Source: Sphingobacterium puteale (GTDB taxonomy: Bacteria > Bacteroidota > Bacteroidia > Sphingobacteriales > Sphingobacteriaceae). Taken from it: a stretch of 64,000 nt of DNA. A program made the translations under genes and the position numbers. How positions within the stretch are numbered: the stretch's first letter is position 1; every line of letters starts with the position of its first letter. The notes under the pieces were generated by a model, which did no database searches, had not been told where the DNA came from, and worked only from the letters and a program-made list of their open reading frames with translations. Of the stretch, positions 8,383 through 16,479 are shown piece by piece. The stretch is taken from contig NZ_RBWS01000013.1 of the NCBI RefSeq assembly GCF_003627955.1, positions 1 to 64,000 of the forward strand, given 5' to 3'.

Positions 8383-9003
8383 ATGCTTATCAAGATATAT
8401 AACGACAATCCCAATCCAAAAGCCATTGCACAGGCTGTTGACATCCTTAAAAGAGGCGGAGTAATCATTTATCCTACCGATACCGTCTATGGTATCGGCT
8501 GTGATATTACACAACAAAAAGCAATAGAACGTGTCTGTGAGATCAGAGGATTAAAACCGGATAAAGCCAATCTATCCTTTATCTGTTATGACCTGACCGA
8601 TATTTCCCAGTACACCAAATCATTCGATACCACCGTATTTCGTGTCCTGAAGAAAGCGCTCCCCGGCCCCTTTACCTTTATTTTTAACGCAACAACAAAA
8701 GTTCCCAAGCTATTAAGTTCGAAAAAGAAGACTGTGGGTATCCGCGTGCCAGACAATAACATTGTTCGGGAAATTGTGAAACAATTGGGCAATCCGATTG
8801 TGACGGCTTCCATTCACGATGAAGATGAAATAATCGAATATTCAACTGATCCCGAATTGATCTACGAGAAATATCAGGATCTTGTCGATGCTGTTATCGA
8901 TGGTGGTTATGGGGACAATGTTGCTTCCACGGTAGTAGATCTGACGGAAGGAACCTTTGACGTTATCCGTGAAGGCAAAGGCGATCTGGAACAGTACCTA
9001 TAG
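8383..9003 (+). CDS. L-threonylcarbamoyladenylate synthase family protein (YciO type)
   Basis: The 206-residue protein has the YrdC/Sua5 fold: a PTDTVYGIG strand-loop near the N-terminus, LPGPFTFI in the centre, GIRVPD, and a C-terminal VREGKGDLEQYL. The length and the ending match E. coli YciO closely rather than TsaC. Members make threonylcarbamoyl-AMP for the t6A37 modification of tRNA, although YciO itself is less well defined in vivo. The start at MLIKIYNDNPN fits the family; 13 more residues upstream are possible. The gene ends just before the DnaA-box-rich region. Confidence 0.88.
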   Translation: MLIKIYNDNPNPKAIAQAVDILKRGGVIIYPTDTVYGIGCDITQQKAIERVCEIRGLKPDKANLSFICYDLTDISQYTKSFDTTVFRVLKKALPGPFTFIFNATTKVPKLLSSKKKTVGIRVPDNNIVREIVKQLGNPIVTASIHDEDEIIEYSTDPELIYEKYQDLVDAVIDGGYGDNVASTVVDLTEGTFDVIREGKGDLEQYL

Positions 9004-9077
9004 TAGCTTCCATACTCCCACAGGGAAATCCAGTCGACCAATAAACATGCGATACCAACCCTAACGGACTGTTGGTA

Positions 9078-9384
9078 TTTTGTGCATAAGATTGACTCTT
9101 TAGTATTTCAGCGTGGACTTATTAACAAAACAAGCCACTTATTAACATATAAAATGTTAATAAGTGGGATACCCATACCCATTCGTTACCTAAAAATGTG
9201 AACAACTCAGCGCTTACCAACATTAAAATGTGAATAACACAACAAGGCAAAATTAAAAATCTCAGCAAAATGTGCAAAACTACGAGGTTATCCACACAAA
9301 AATGTTAACAACACAGCTGAAAGCATCTCCCAGCCAAAATACATTGTGTATAATCATCCTATATTAACATCTCAATGTTGAAAG
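9078..9384. other. Candidate replication origin / DnaA-binding array
   Basis: DnaA-box-like 9-mers lie in one direction with their TGT at 9081 (TGTGCATAA), 9155 (TGTTAATAA), 9197 (TGTGAACAA), 9229 (TGTGAATAA), 9271 (TGTGCAAAA), 9303 (TGTTAACAA), 9345 (TGTGTATAA) and 9376 (TGTTGAAAG). From 9155 onward the spacings are 42, 32, 42, 32, 42 and 31 bp, and 9081 is 74 bp (42+32) before 9155. These are close to 4 and 3 helical turns. A perfect TTATCCACA lies at 9288 in the opposite direction. Five sites fit the relaxed DnaA consensus TTWTNCACA. An AT-rich stretch with a 14-bp palindrome (9135-9167) lies inside. The neighbours are a DciA-like gene and recF. A datA-like titration locus is an alternative. 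Confidence 0.7.
9135..9167. repeat. 14-bp palindrome in the AT-rich part of the array
   Basis: CCACTTATTAACAT, a 5-base spacer (ATAAA) and its exact complement form a perfect inverted repeat. The right arm is also one of the phased boxes (TGTTAATAA), so the left arm supplies a facing box. Confidence 0.65.
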
Positions 9385-9828
9385 CTATAGCCCCAAGTGC
9401 CACTCGCTGCTTTATTGCCCTATTAAAGAGTTCAAATTCTTGTCTTGTGGTGAATGATTACAGGCTCCTGTTCAAAACTTTTAATCGTCGGGCTCTCTGT
9501 GTGCTCACTCGAATCGCATAGGCAATCGCGACATCTTAAAAAAGTGTCATTGGATTTACGATATAAAAACAAACCTACGCCTGTCACTTTATGGTATCGA
9601 ATGCCTTATAATACAAGCTCAAGCTTTACACAGATCACAAAGGACGAGACCTGCCAGTGGAGATAAAATAAAACGATATCTGCTTCCATCTGTTGACAAT
9701 CTCATTTTGATAAACGGTATATACGACAATCATTGATGCATTGAAAATTCTATATGGAAGGAACATCAAAAATAAAAGATGCGAGATCAGTGATGAAAAG
9801 ATTGGCTGTACCGATCCACTGTGTAAAT
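9385..9828. other. Non-coding stretch right of the DnaA-box array
   Basis: I see no convincing gene, RNA or terminator here. Open frames on both strands lack protein-like composition or a promoter. It may be part of an extended origin region or a decayed gene. Confidence 0.4.
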
Positions 9829-9999
9829 TCACTTGTTACTCCAGCTGTATTGATGGATCAAACCGGCCAATAAAAATAAAATGAAAAAGTAATCTCCTTC
9901 TCTGATGGGATAGTCATCCCGCTTGGATTCAGTGTGTTCAAAACGTGCAAACAGCTTTGTCCCTGCGGTTTCAGGGAGATGATATAGGTTATCAAACAA
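9829..9999 (-). CDS. Possible small membrane ORF or remnant after the DUF721 gene
   Basis: Directly after the stop codon of the DUF721 gene, and in the same frame, 65 sense codons run before the next stop. They read like protein: an acidic/basic soluble part (LFARFEHTESKRDDYPIREG) followed by a hydrophobic tail (YFFILFLLAGLIHQYSW). There is no ATG; a TTG start would give about 56 residues. It could be a real small gene with a rare start, a stop-codon read-through extension of DUF721, or the end of an older gene that lost its start. I do not recognise the family. Confidence 0.3.
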   Translation of the reverse strand: MFDNLYHLPETAGTKLFARFEHTESKRDDYPIREGDYFFILFLLAGLIHQYSWSNK

Positions 10000-10026
10000 C
10001 TGGTTAAACTTAGCTAGGAATACAGG

Positions 10027-10356
10027 CTACAAAATCACGACCTCTTCGATAATGACATGTCCGACATACTCATTTACCCTTCCGAGAATCTGACGACGCA
10101 TTAATGCCAGTTCATTTTTAATCACGGCAGACTCTACGCGCACAAACAACTTTTTGTCACGTACATATAGCTGCTGTGTGCGATTGGCAATTGCCTTTCC
10201 AATCAGTTGAGGCCATACCGAAGCGATTGAGGTCTCATCAAATTTTCGGCGTAGTTTATAAGCTTCGAGGAGACGCTCCACCCCCTGCTTAATGGTCATG
10301 TCATCGCTTGACCGAATAAATTCCAGGCTCTTCTTCGTTGGTTGCTTCTTATACAT
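10027..10356 (-). CDS. DUF721 / DciA-like protein
   Basis: The 109-residue basic protein has the DUF721 pattern: a helix with RLLEAYKLRRKFDETSIASVWPQLIGKAIANRTQ, then RDKKLFVRVESAVIKNELALMRRQIL. DUF721 includes DciA, a partner of the replicative helicase DnaB in bacteria without DnaC or DnaI, so a helicase-loading role is plausible here. It overlaps the end of recF by 8 bases, so the two are translationally coupled, and it is the closest gene to the DnaA-box array. Family membership is well supported; DciA activity is inferred. Confidence 0.8.
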   Translation of the reverse strand: MYKKQPTKKSLEFIRSSDDMTIKQGVERLLEAYKLRRKFDETSIASVWPQLIGKAIANRTQQLYVRDKKLFVRVESAVIKNELALMRRQILGRVNEYVGHVIIEEVVIL

Positions 10357-11452
10357 TCACTTGTCCTCCTTCGATTCCAAATATACGAACAGGCCGATTG
10401 ATTTCATCAAAGATTCGTTGAATTCTTTTTGAGTCCGTATCCGTCAGAAAAATCTGACCAAAATCATCATCAGAGACCATCTGCATCAATTTATGCGTAC
10501 GACGATCGTCCAGTTTATCAAAGATATCATCCAGGAGAAGTAAGGGTTTAAATCCTTTTTTTTGCTGTAAATAGGAATATTGAGCAAGTTTTAACGCAAT
10601 GAGAAATGATTTTTGTTGTCCTTGGGAGCCAAACTTTTTCAGCGGCATTCCACCATGGATAGTAAATATCAGATCATCTTTATGAATTCCCTGACTAGTA
10701 CGTTCCAAAATACGGTCACGCTCAAGGTTCTTTGCCAGAATATTCAAGAAGGAATCCGACATTAGGGGAGACTCATATTGCAGCTGGACAGACTCAGCAT
10801 CTTCGGTCAAAAATTCATAATGCCGATCAAACTCAGGTTGAAACTCTTCCATAAATGTTCTTCTCTTGGCAAAGATAATATTGCCGACTTCCTCCAGTTG
10901 AAAGTTAAGAATTTCGATTAATCCCAAGTCCAGCACATTGGATTGACGGGCCTGTTTGAGCAGGCTATTTCGTTGGGCTAAGAATTTATTATAGATAATT
11001 AGCGTATCCAGATACTTATTGTCCGTTTGGGAAATCACATTATCCACAAACTTTCGACGTTCCTCGCTCCCATCCGTAATGATAATGCTATCATTTGGAG
11101 AAATCATAACCAAAGGAAAAAGTCCGATATGATCGGCCAGTCGAGGATAATCTTTTTTGTTCTTTTTAAACTGCTTTTTTTGATTCTTTTTTAGGCTGCA
11201 GGAAATAACATCGCTATTCGATTCTTTATCAAATTCACCTTGAACCATGAACCAATCGTTACCGGATTTGATATGTTGCGAATCTATAGGATTAAAGTAG
11301 CTTTTACAAAGCGATAAATAGTGGATTGCATCCAAAAGATTGGTTTTGCCAACACCATTATTCCCTGTAAAAGCGTTTACTTCAGGGAGAAATTCCAAAG
11401 AAGTTTCCGAGTAATTCTTGAAATTTAGAACAGAAAGTTGCTTAAGCCACAT
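10349..11452 (-). CDS. recF: DNA replication and repair protein RecF
   Basis: This 367-residue SMC-like ATPase loads RecA at single-strand gaps together with RecO and RecR. It begins MWLKQLSVLNFKNYSE, has Walker A GNNGVGKTNLLD at about residues 31-42, the ABC signature region SQGQQKSFLIALKLAQ and Walker B LLLLDDIFDKLD. Length is normal. Its -7 element ends four bases before the ATG, suggesting a leaderless message. It overlaps the DUF721 gene downstream. Confidence 0.95.
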   Translation of the reverse strand: MWLKQLSVLNFKNYSETSLEFLPEVNAFTGNNGVGKTNLLDAIHYLSLCKSYFNPIDSQHIKSGNDWFMVQGEFDKESNSDVISCSLKKNQKKQFKKNKKDYPRLADHIGLFPLVMISPNDSIIITDGSEERRKFVDNVISQTDNKYLDTLIIYNKFLAQRNSLLKQARQSNVLDLGLIEILNFQLEEVGNIIFAKRRTFMEEFQPEFDRHYEFLTEDAESVQLQYESPLMSDSFLNILAKNLERDRILERTSQGIHKDDLIFTIHGGMPLKKFGSQGQQKSFLIALKLAQYSYLQQKKGFKPLLLLDDIFDKLDDRRTHKLMQMVSDDDFGQIFLTDTDSKRIQRIFDEINRPVRIFGIEGGQVNV

Positions 11453-11456
11453 AGCA

Positions 11457-11464
11457 CAAAGATA
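11457..11464 (-). promoter_or_regulatory. -7 element (TATCTTTG) of recF
   Basis: Minus-strand TATCTTTG is followed by four bases and then the recF ATG, identical in layout to the LolD-type and trmN6 genes. A leaderless transcript is predicted. Confidence 0.6.
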
Positions 11465-11485
11465 CGCTATTTGGGCCGCTAAAAA

Positions 11486-11806
11486 TTATTTTATTTCCTC
11501 AAAATCGACAAACTCACCAGCCGTTTCCGCCCCTTTGCGCTCGGGTGTTTCCTTCGGTGGAATATAATCAACTTTGATTTTGCCTTCAGGCTGAGATCTT
11601 TTATTTTCTTGCTGCCCCTGACCGGTAAATTCATAGTGAAAAGTACCACCTTGCCCTTGGCCGCTATATGCTCCCCCCTGTTCCTGCGCTTTTTTCATCA
11701 GCTTTTCAGCTGCTTTACGCATTGCAAACGGTAATAATAATTTGAATAAGAATCTTATTACAAAGTAAACAGCAAATGTAATAAGTATAAATTTTAAAAA
11801 TGCCAT
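11486..11806 (-). CDS. DUF4834 family protein
   Basis: The 106-residue protein has one N-terminal membrane segment (FLKFILITFAVYFVIRFLFKLLLPF, about residues 4-28), a short basic helix, then a Gly/Gln-rich linker and an acidic tail containing VDYIPPKE and FVDFEEI. This is the layout of DUF4834, a Bacteroidota family of unknown function. It lies just upstream of recF with its own promoter. Confidence 0.75.
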   Translation of the reverse strand: MAFLKFILITFAVYFVIRFLFKLLLPFAMRKAAEKLMKKAQEQGGAYSGQGQGGTFHYEFTGQGQQENKRSQPEGKIKVDYIPPKETPERKGAETAGEFVDFEEIK

Positions 11807-11828
11807 AGTTAATTCGTTGCTATTTTCT

Positions 11829-11836
11829 CAAATTTA
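11829..11836 (-). promoter_or_regulatory. -7 element (TAAATTTG) of the DUF4834 gene
   Basis: Minus-strand TAAATTTG lies 22 bases before the ATG, giving a leader of about 18 bases. Confidence 0.45.
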
Positions 11837-11895
11837 ACCAATAACTCAATAAACTGTTGTCTTTAAAATGTCAGATAAGAAATTATTAACAATTT

Positions 11896-12420
11896 TTAAG
11901 ACTTCGCCAGTTTTCCTTTCGTTTCCATGATTGTACGAAAAAGCTCCTCTTGTCGCTGGGTTCCCAACACATAAGTCAATCCATCTTTATCCGTTAGGAA
12001 AACTGCATTTTTACCCCCTGCAAAAAACTTAATCTTCCCTTTGGAATGCAGGTTATAAACAGGGTTATTAAAAAAGAATGTGCTGTATGGCCCCTTTTCA
12101 ACTTTCGAAATAGAAGCCAAATCTATTTTCACCACCCGAGTGGACCAGAGGCCACTGATCAGGATATGATCCTGGAATACTTCTATACGAAACAAGACCA
12201 TATACATCATAACAATGGATGTAATGATGATTCCCACTCCGACAATGAAAAACAATTGACTGGAAATCAAATGGTCCAAATTCAGATAAAATGCGGTAAA
12301 ACAAAATAACACAAGTACCAAACGTACGCTTATCCAAACACGGTCACGTCCTAAATATTGATTTTCCGAATAGAATACACCTTCTTTCATTTCTTTTTTT
12401 ATAATAGGGTATTGGGACAA
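11896..12420 (-). CDS. Membrane protein with a PH-like C-terminal domain
   Basis: The 174-residue protein has two closely spaced membrane segments (about residues 30-48 and 53-76) and then a beta-rich domain (FRIEVFQDHILISGLWSTRVVKIDLASISKVEK) that resembles bacterial PH domains of the YdbS/YcdB-like sort. Function is unknown. It lies 21 bases downstream of tilS on the same strand and is probably co-transcribed with it. Confidence 0.6.
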   Translation of the reverse strand: MSQYPIIKKEMKEGVFYSENQYLGRDRVWISVRLVLVLFCFTAFYLNLDHLISSQLFFIVGVGIIITSIVMMYMVLFRIEVFQDHILISGLWSTRVVKIDLASISKVEKGPYSTFFFNNPVYNLHSKGKIKFFAGGKNAVFLTDKDGLTYVLGTQRQEELFRTIMETKGKLAKS

Positions 12421-12441
12421 TTTCCTCTTGCTCCTTAATCC

Positions 12442-13773
12442 TTAACCACATTTACAGACTAAAGTAAGGACTTTTTTTGTATTGCTGGTAATCTTATAGC
12501 GATTATCCATGCGATATTTGGCAAGCCAAAGAATATCGCCATTTCCATTCACCAGGATCGGAATATTTTCCTTTTCAAATAAACTGATTTTCTTATTGAT
12601 GAAAAAATCACTCAGCTTTTTTCGCCCATCCATGCCCAAAGGATAGAAGCTATCTCCGATCTTCCATGAACGGATTGTCAATGGAAAGATAAGCAGATCA
12701 TAATCGAATTTTGCAATCTCCCTACTATTGTTAATCGTAAGTTCTGTAGAGACCCCAGCATGGAAACAATATTGTTTCCACTCCACCGTCGATGTTTCAG
12801 AGGTAATGATCGCCTCGTCCGACGATATAAACTCCTTTTCTTTGATAAAAAGCTCATTTCTATCCAAAAGCATATGATAGCAATCCGATTGGAAGATACG
12901 CCCTGATTCCCGTCCCCAAGCTTGCTGTAAATCACTTAACACAGCTTTAGAAAAATTAAAACCGGAAAACAACTCGTACAATAAAGGCAAATTGTTCAAA
13001 TGTTCTTCCAAATCCTCTTTGCGCACTACCCAACCATCGCCTGTAGACCGAAAAAGTTTATTCCGGATCGGTTCGACAAATTGTTGTAGCAATTGATAAG
13101 ATTCCTTAAAGTGTGTAATATTCTGTTCGAAAATCTGTTCAAAATCGGGTTGTAGCTTTTTGAAATGCGGAATAATATCGATTCTTATCTTATTGCGCGC
13201 ATACTTTGTCGAAAAGTTAGATTGGTCATCCCGATAAGCAATGGCATATTCCTGAACGTAATATTCGATTTCACTTGCTTTAAGAAATAAAAGTGGCCGA
13301 ATGATACGATCTCTTATAGGCAAGATGCCCTGAAGCCCTTGCAGGCCAGTTCCACGTGAAAGATTTAACAAGACGGTTTCAATGTGATCATTTAGGTGTT
13401 GAGCGACAGCAATTCGGTCAAACTGAAGTTGCTCACGAAGTTGTTCAAACCAGCGATAACGAAGTTCGCGCGCAGCCATCTGAATGGAAATTTGATTTTC
13501 CTTGGCATAGGTCTTGGTATCAAACTGCTTGACAAAGATTGGAATCCCATTATCAGCAGCAAATTTTCGAACCAAAGCTTCATCTAGTTCGGAGTCCTCT
13601 CCACGCAACTGGAAATTACAGTGTGCAATAGCGATATTAAAGCCGGCTTTTGCGAATAAATGTGCCATCAGCATCGAATCCTTTCCCCCACTTACCGTAA
13701 GCAATATTCTGTCATGAGGCATCATCAAATGCTCCTTTTCAATATATCCCTTTAATCTTTCCAGCACATTCAT
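12442..13773 (-). CDS. tilS: tRNA(Ile)-lysidine synthase
   Basis: The 443-residue enzyme joins lysine to C34 of the tRNA-Ile with CAU anticodon, changing its codon reading to AUA. The PP-loop SGGKDSMLMAHL lies at about residues 29-40, followed by the HCNFQLRG region and the C-terminal TilS domain (FPLTIRSWKIGDSFYPLGMDGRKKLSDFF, seen around residues 360-390). The start at MNVLERLKGY is chosen since the -7 element is five bases upstream; a longer reading frame runs through that promoter. It is divergent from the OstA-like gene. Confidence 0.93.
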   Translation of the reverse strand: MNVLERLKGYIEKEHLMMPHDRILLTVSGGKDSMLMAHLFAKAGFNIAIAHCNFQLRGEDSELDEALVRKFAADNGIPIFVKQFDTKTYAKENQISIQMAARELRYRWFEQLREQLQFDRIAVAQHLNDHIETVLLNLSRGTGLQGLQGILPIRDRIIRPLLFLKASEIEYYVQEYAIAYRDDQSNFSTKYARNKIRIDIIPHFKKLQPDFEQIFEQNITHFKESYQLLQQFVEPIRNKLFRSTGDGWVVRKEDLEEHLNNLPLLYELFSGFNFSKAVLSDLQQAWGRESGRIFQSDCYHMLLDRNELFIKEKEFISSDEAIITSETSTVEWKQYCFHAGVSTELTINNSREIAKFDYDLLIFPLTIRSWKIGDSFYPLGMDGRKKLSDFFINKKISLFEKENIPILVNGNGDILWLAKYRMDNRYKITSNTKKVLTLVCKCG

Positions 13774-13778
13774 ATAAA

Positions 13779-13797
13779 CAAAGTTACGGTATATTTG
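13779..13797. promoter_or_regulatory. Back-to-back -7 elements of tilS and the OstA-like gene
   Basis: Minus-strand TAACTTTG (13779-13786) serves tilS and plus-strand TATATTTG (13790-13797) serves the OstA-like gene. Only three bases separate them, so two polymerases could not occupy both at once. The tilS element ends five bases before its ATG. Confidence 0.6.
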
Positions 13798-13827
13798 TCT
13801 GAATGATAAATTCACATCTTAAAATTT

Positions 13828-16377
13828 GTGAAATCCAATAAAGTAGCAATTAAAATCCATATTTTTGCCCTTGTGAGACAATACATTTTTACCCTGATTG
13901 TATTTATTTTAACTGGCTTGACGGTCCAAGCGCAGAAACAGGACGAATTAAAGTTACTTTCTTCGTCACATATTATTACTGGAAAGAACGGCAATGTTGT
14001 TTTTTACCGCCCGGTCTATGAGCACGTTGGCTCGACCTTATCGTCTGACAGTGGATATTTGCATAATGATAAACTGGGTCGGCAATTCTTTGAGGCTTAT
14101 GGAAATGTAATCATCACCCAACCTGATGGCACACAGATATTTTCCAATAAGCTGCATTATGAAGCAGCTATGCAATTAGCGACATTAACCGGAGCAGTGC
14201 GTATGGTCAGTACCAGCGGATCAATATTGACCACCGATCACCTCGTTTATAACATGCGTAGTAAAATTGGAAACTACTATAGCGGTGGACGTATTCTCTC
14301 CGGAAGCGACACCATCACCAGTCAGCGTGCTACCTATTTCGAAAATACCGGCGAATCATATTTTAACCAAAAGGTTGTTGTCCGATCGCCGAACGTAAAA
14401 GTCTATACGGACTCCATGAAATACAATGGCAACACCCGAATAACGGATTTCTACGGCCCTACAAATATGAAAGGGAATAAGGGCGAAAATCTATATACCG
14501 AGAAAGGCCGTTACCATATGGCTACCGGTCAGGCCTATTTTTCCAAGAACAATCTTTATACAGAAGGCACTAAATTCCTGAAGGGAGATAGTCTTTTCTA
14601 TGATAGACAGGTCGGCATCGGTAAAGCCGTGAAAAATGTCGTCTTCGTGGACACCCTTGATAAATTTTATGCATATGGTGGATATGGACTCTATAATGGA
14701 AAAAATGAGTCCATTACGATGACAGACAAACCCTTGGTTATTTCCGTGGTAAAAAAGGATTCAACAAAAAAAGATTCTGTCTCCTCGTTTTCACCTGTAC
14801 AGAAAAAGTCTGAAAAGGAACTAAAAAAAGAAGCAAAAGAATTAAAGAAAGCTGAAAAAGAAGAACAGAAAGACAAGGAAAAAAATAACAAAGCAGCACT
14901 TATTACCGATAAGGATCCTAAGAAGACCGTAGCAGAAAATAAGAATGTCATCGGAAAGGATGAGGAATTAAAAGAAAAGTCCGAGATGGATTCTGTTTTT
15001 ATGACTGCAGACACCCTATTCTCACAAATGATCTTCCGGCGAGATTATATCGCGCGGGATTTTAAATTAAACCGAGAAGGGGGAGCCATTGAAGAAGACA
15101 ATGAGGTCGATTACGGTGATACAGATTCTATGTCCGCCGATATAGATTCAACCAATAATTTACGACAAGCAGCCGATAGCTTAAAAAAAGGTATAGACAG
15201 CCTCCATAAGAAAGAAATCAAGGAACCTGCCCTCGGCAAGGAAATCAAGAAATCAGCAGATACCAGTGCCACGAAGAGGCAGAATATTGCGAAGAAACAA
15301 CCGGTGATCGTAGGTGATCAAAATCGGATTGAGATTGAAAAAAACCTGAAAGCCGATAGTGTGTTACGTAAAAAAGCCATCATCCCAAAAGGCGGGGAAT
15401 CGGATCAGATTATGGATGCTGCATTAAAAAATGCACAAGGCGGGAAAAAAGATTCTTTGGCTCAGGATACCGCAAAAACCAGAATTCTGAAAGCCTACTA
15501 TAATGCCCGATTATTCAAATCCGATCTGCAGGCGGTTGCCGATTCGATGTATTATGGTATGCAGGATTCAATGTTTAGGTTGATGGGAAAACCGATGATG
15601 TGGGCTGAGAATTCGCAAATATCCGGCGATACGATCTTCTTGCAGGTCAAAAATCAAAAACTGGACAATTCGCTGTTAGTCGGAAATGCATTTATGGTCA
15701 ATGCCACAAGCGATTCATTGAAATTCAATCAGATCAAAGGACGAAAAATTACCAGTTTCTTTACCAATAACCGGATGGAACGCCTCTTTGTAGATGGAAA
15801 TGCTGAAAACATTTTCTATAATATCGATGAGAAAACAAATGTAACAACAGAATTGGTACATGATCGGAGCAGTCGTTTTAAAATTCTGATGGAGGACAAT
15901 AAACTCAAAGAATACGTTTCCATCCGAAAAGTCGATGGCAAGGTCTATCCGATAGCGGAGGTTACCGCAGACAAAGAGTTTCTACCAAACTTTACATGGC
16001 GCCCTGAAGACCGTCCTAAATCGAAAGCGGATCTATTAAATAGAAAACGTGACCTTTCCAAATCATCTTTCACCGCTCCGACAGAAAAGGAAACGGAGGA
16101 AAATGGAAAAATGAAATCCAAGCCTAAAGAGGATAAGCAGGGCCAGGAGAAGAAAGGGAATGACACGAAAGCCGGAGCAAAAGCTGTTTCGAATAAAACA
16201 GGCGGTACGCCTAAAGCAACACCCCCCGAAGCAACAACAGCCAAGCAAAAAGTAGAAAACGACATTGCGCCAACAACCGATAAAACAGCTGTAAAACGGG
16301 ATTCAACGAATTTAAAACCGTTGACAGTAGCAGCACCGGATAGTACCCAAAAGTCCAAAAAGAAAGAGCCGAAATAG
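13828..16377 (+). CDS. OstA/LptA-like lipopolysaccharide transport protein
   Basis: This 849-residue exported protein has OstA-type beta-jellyroll repeats at about residues 45-320 (GNVVFYRPVYEHVG, DGTQIFSNKLHYE, SILTTDHLVYNM, VYTDSMKYNG) like the periplasmic LPS bridge LptA. A Lys/Glu-rich segment (about 317-375) and further low-complexity stretches follow, then a second OstA-like region (about 560-740) and a Lys/Pro/Thr-rich tail. It begins at a GTG; a second in-frame GTG at base 13873 would give a cleaner signal peptide ending at VQAQ. Family and export are clear; the LPS role is inferred from OstA. It shares a divergent promoter region with tilS. Confidence 0.8.
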   Translation: MKSNKVAIKIHIFALVRQYIFTLIVFILTGLTVQAQKQDELKLLSSSHIITGKNGNVVFYRPVYEHVGSTLSSDSGYLHNDKLGRQFFEAYGNVIITQPDGTQIFSNKLHYEAAMQLATLTGAVRMVSTSGSILTTDHLVYNMRSKIGNYYSGGRILSGSDTITSQRATYFENTGESYFNQKVVVRSPNVKVYTDSMKYNGNTRITDFYGPTNMKGNKGENLYTEKGRYHMATGQAYFSKNNLYTEGTKFLKGDSLFYDRQVGIGKAVKNVVFVDTLDKFYAYGGYGLYNGKNESITMTDKPLVISVVKKDSTKKDSVSSFSPVQKKSEKELKKEAKELKKAEKEEQKDKEKNNKAALITDKDPKKTVAENKNVIGKDEELKEKSEMDSVFMTADTLFSQMIFRRDYIARDFKLNREGGAIEEDNEVDYGDTDSMSADIDSTNNLRQAADSLKKGIDSLHKKEIKEPALGKEIKKSADTSATKRQNIAKKQPVIVGDQNRIEIEKNLKADSVLRKKAIIPKGGESDQIMDAALKNAQGGKKDSLAQDTAKTRILKAYYNARLFKSDLQAVADSMYYGMQDSMFRLMGKPMMWAENSQISGDTIFLQVKNQKLDNSLLVGNAFMVNATSDSLKFNQIKGRKITSFFTNNRMERLFVDGNAENIFYNIDEKTNVTTELVHDRSSRFKILMEDNKLKEYVSIRKVDGKVYPIAEVTADKEFLPNFTWRPEDRPKSKADLLNRKRDLSKSSFTAPTEKETEENGKMKSKPKEDKQGQEKKGNDTKAGAKAVSNKTGGTPKATPPEATTAKQKVENDIAPTTDKTAVKRDSTNLKPLTVAAPDSTQKSKKKEPK

Positions 16378-16398
16378 ACCATATAAAAAGATAAAACT

Positions 16399-16430
16399 AA
16401 ACGGGGCAAAATAAATATTTTGCCCCGTTT
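16399..16430. terminator. Bidirectional terminator between OstA-like gene and rdgB
   Basis: A 15-bp perfect inverted repeat with GC-rich core (ACGGGGCAAAATA) is flanked by A- and T-rich sequence and lies between two convergent genes. Confidence 0.8.
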
Positions 16431-16479
16431 GTGTTTACCGTCAAGGATAAAGTTTATCAACTAAAACTACGTCTAAGCA

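Noticed and set aside
9454-9832. Frames of 65-70 codons on both strands to the right of the DnaA-box array
   Set aside because: Composition is not protein-like, and neither has a promoter or a recognisable family; probably chance frames.
15945-16460. A 171-codon frame antisense to the 3' end of the OstA-like gene
   Set aside because: It mirrors the Lys/Ala/Thr-rich codons of the real gene and runs through the terminator hairpin.
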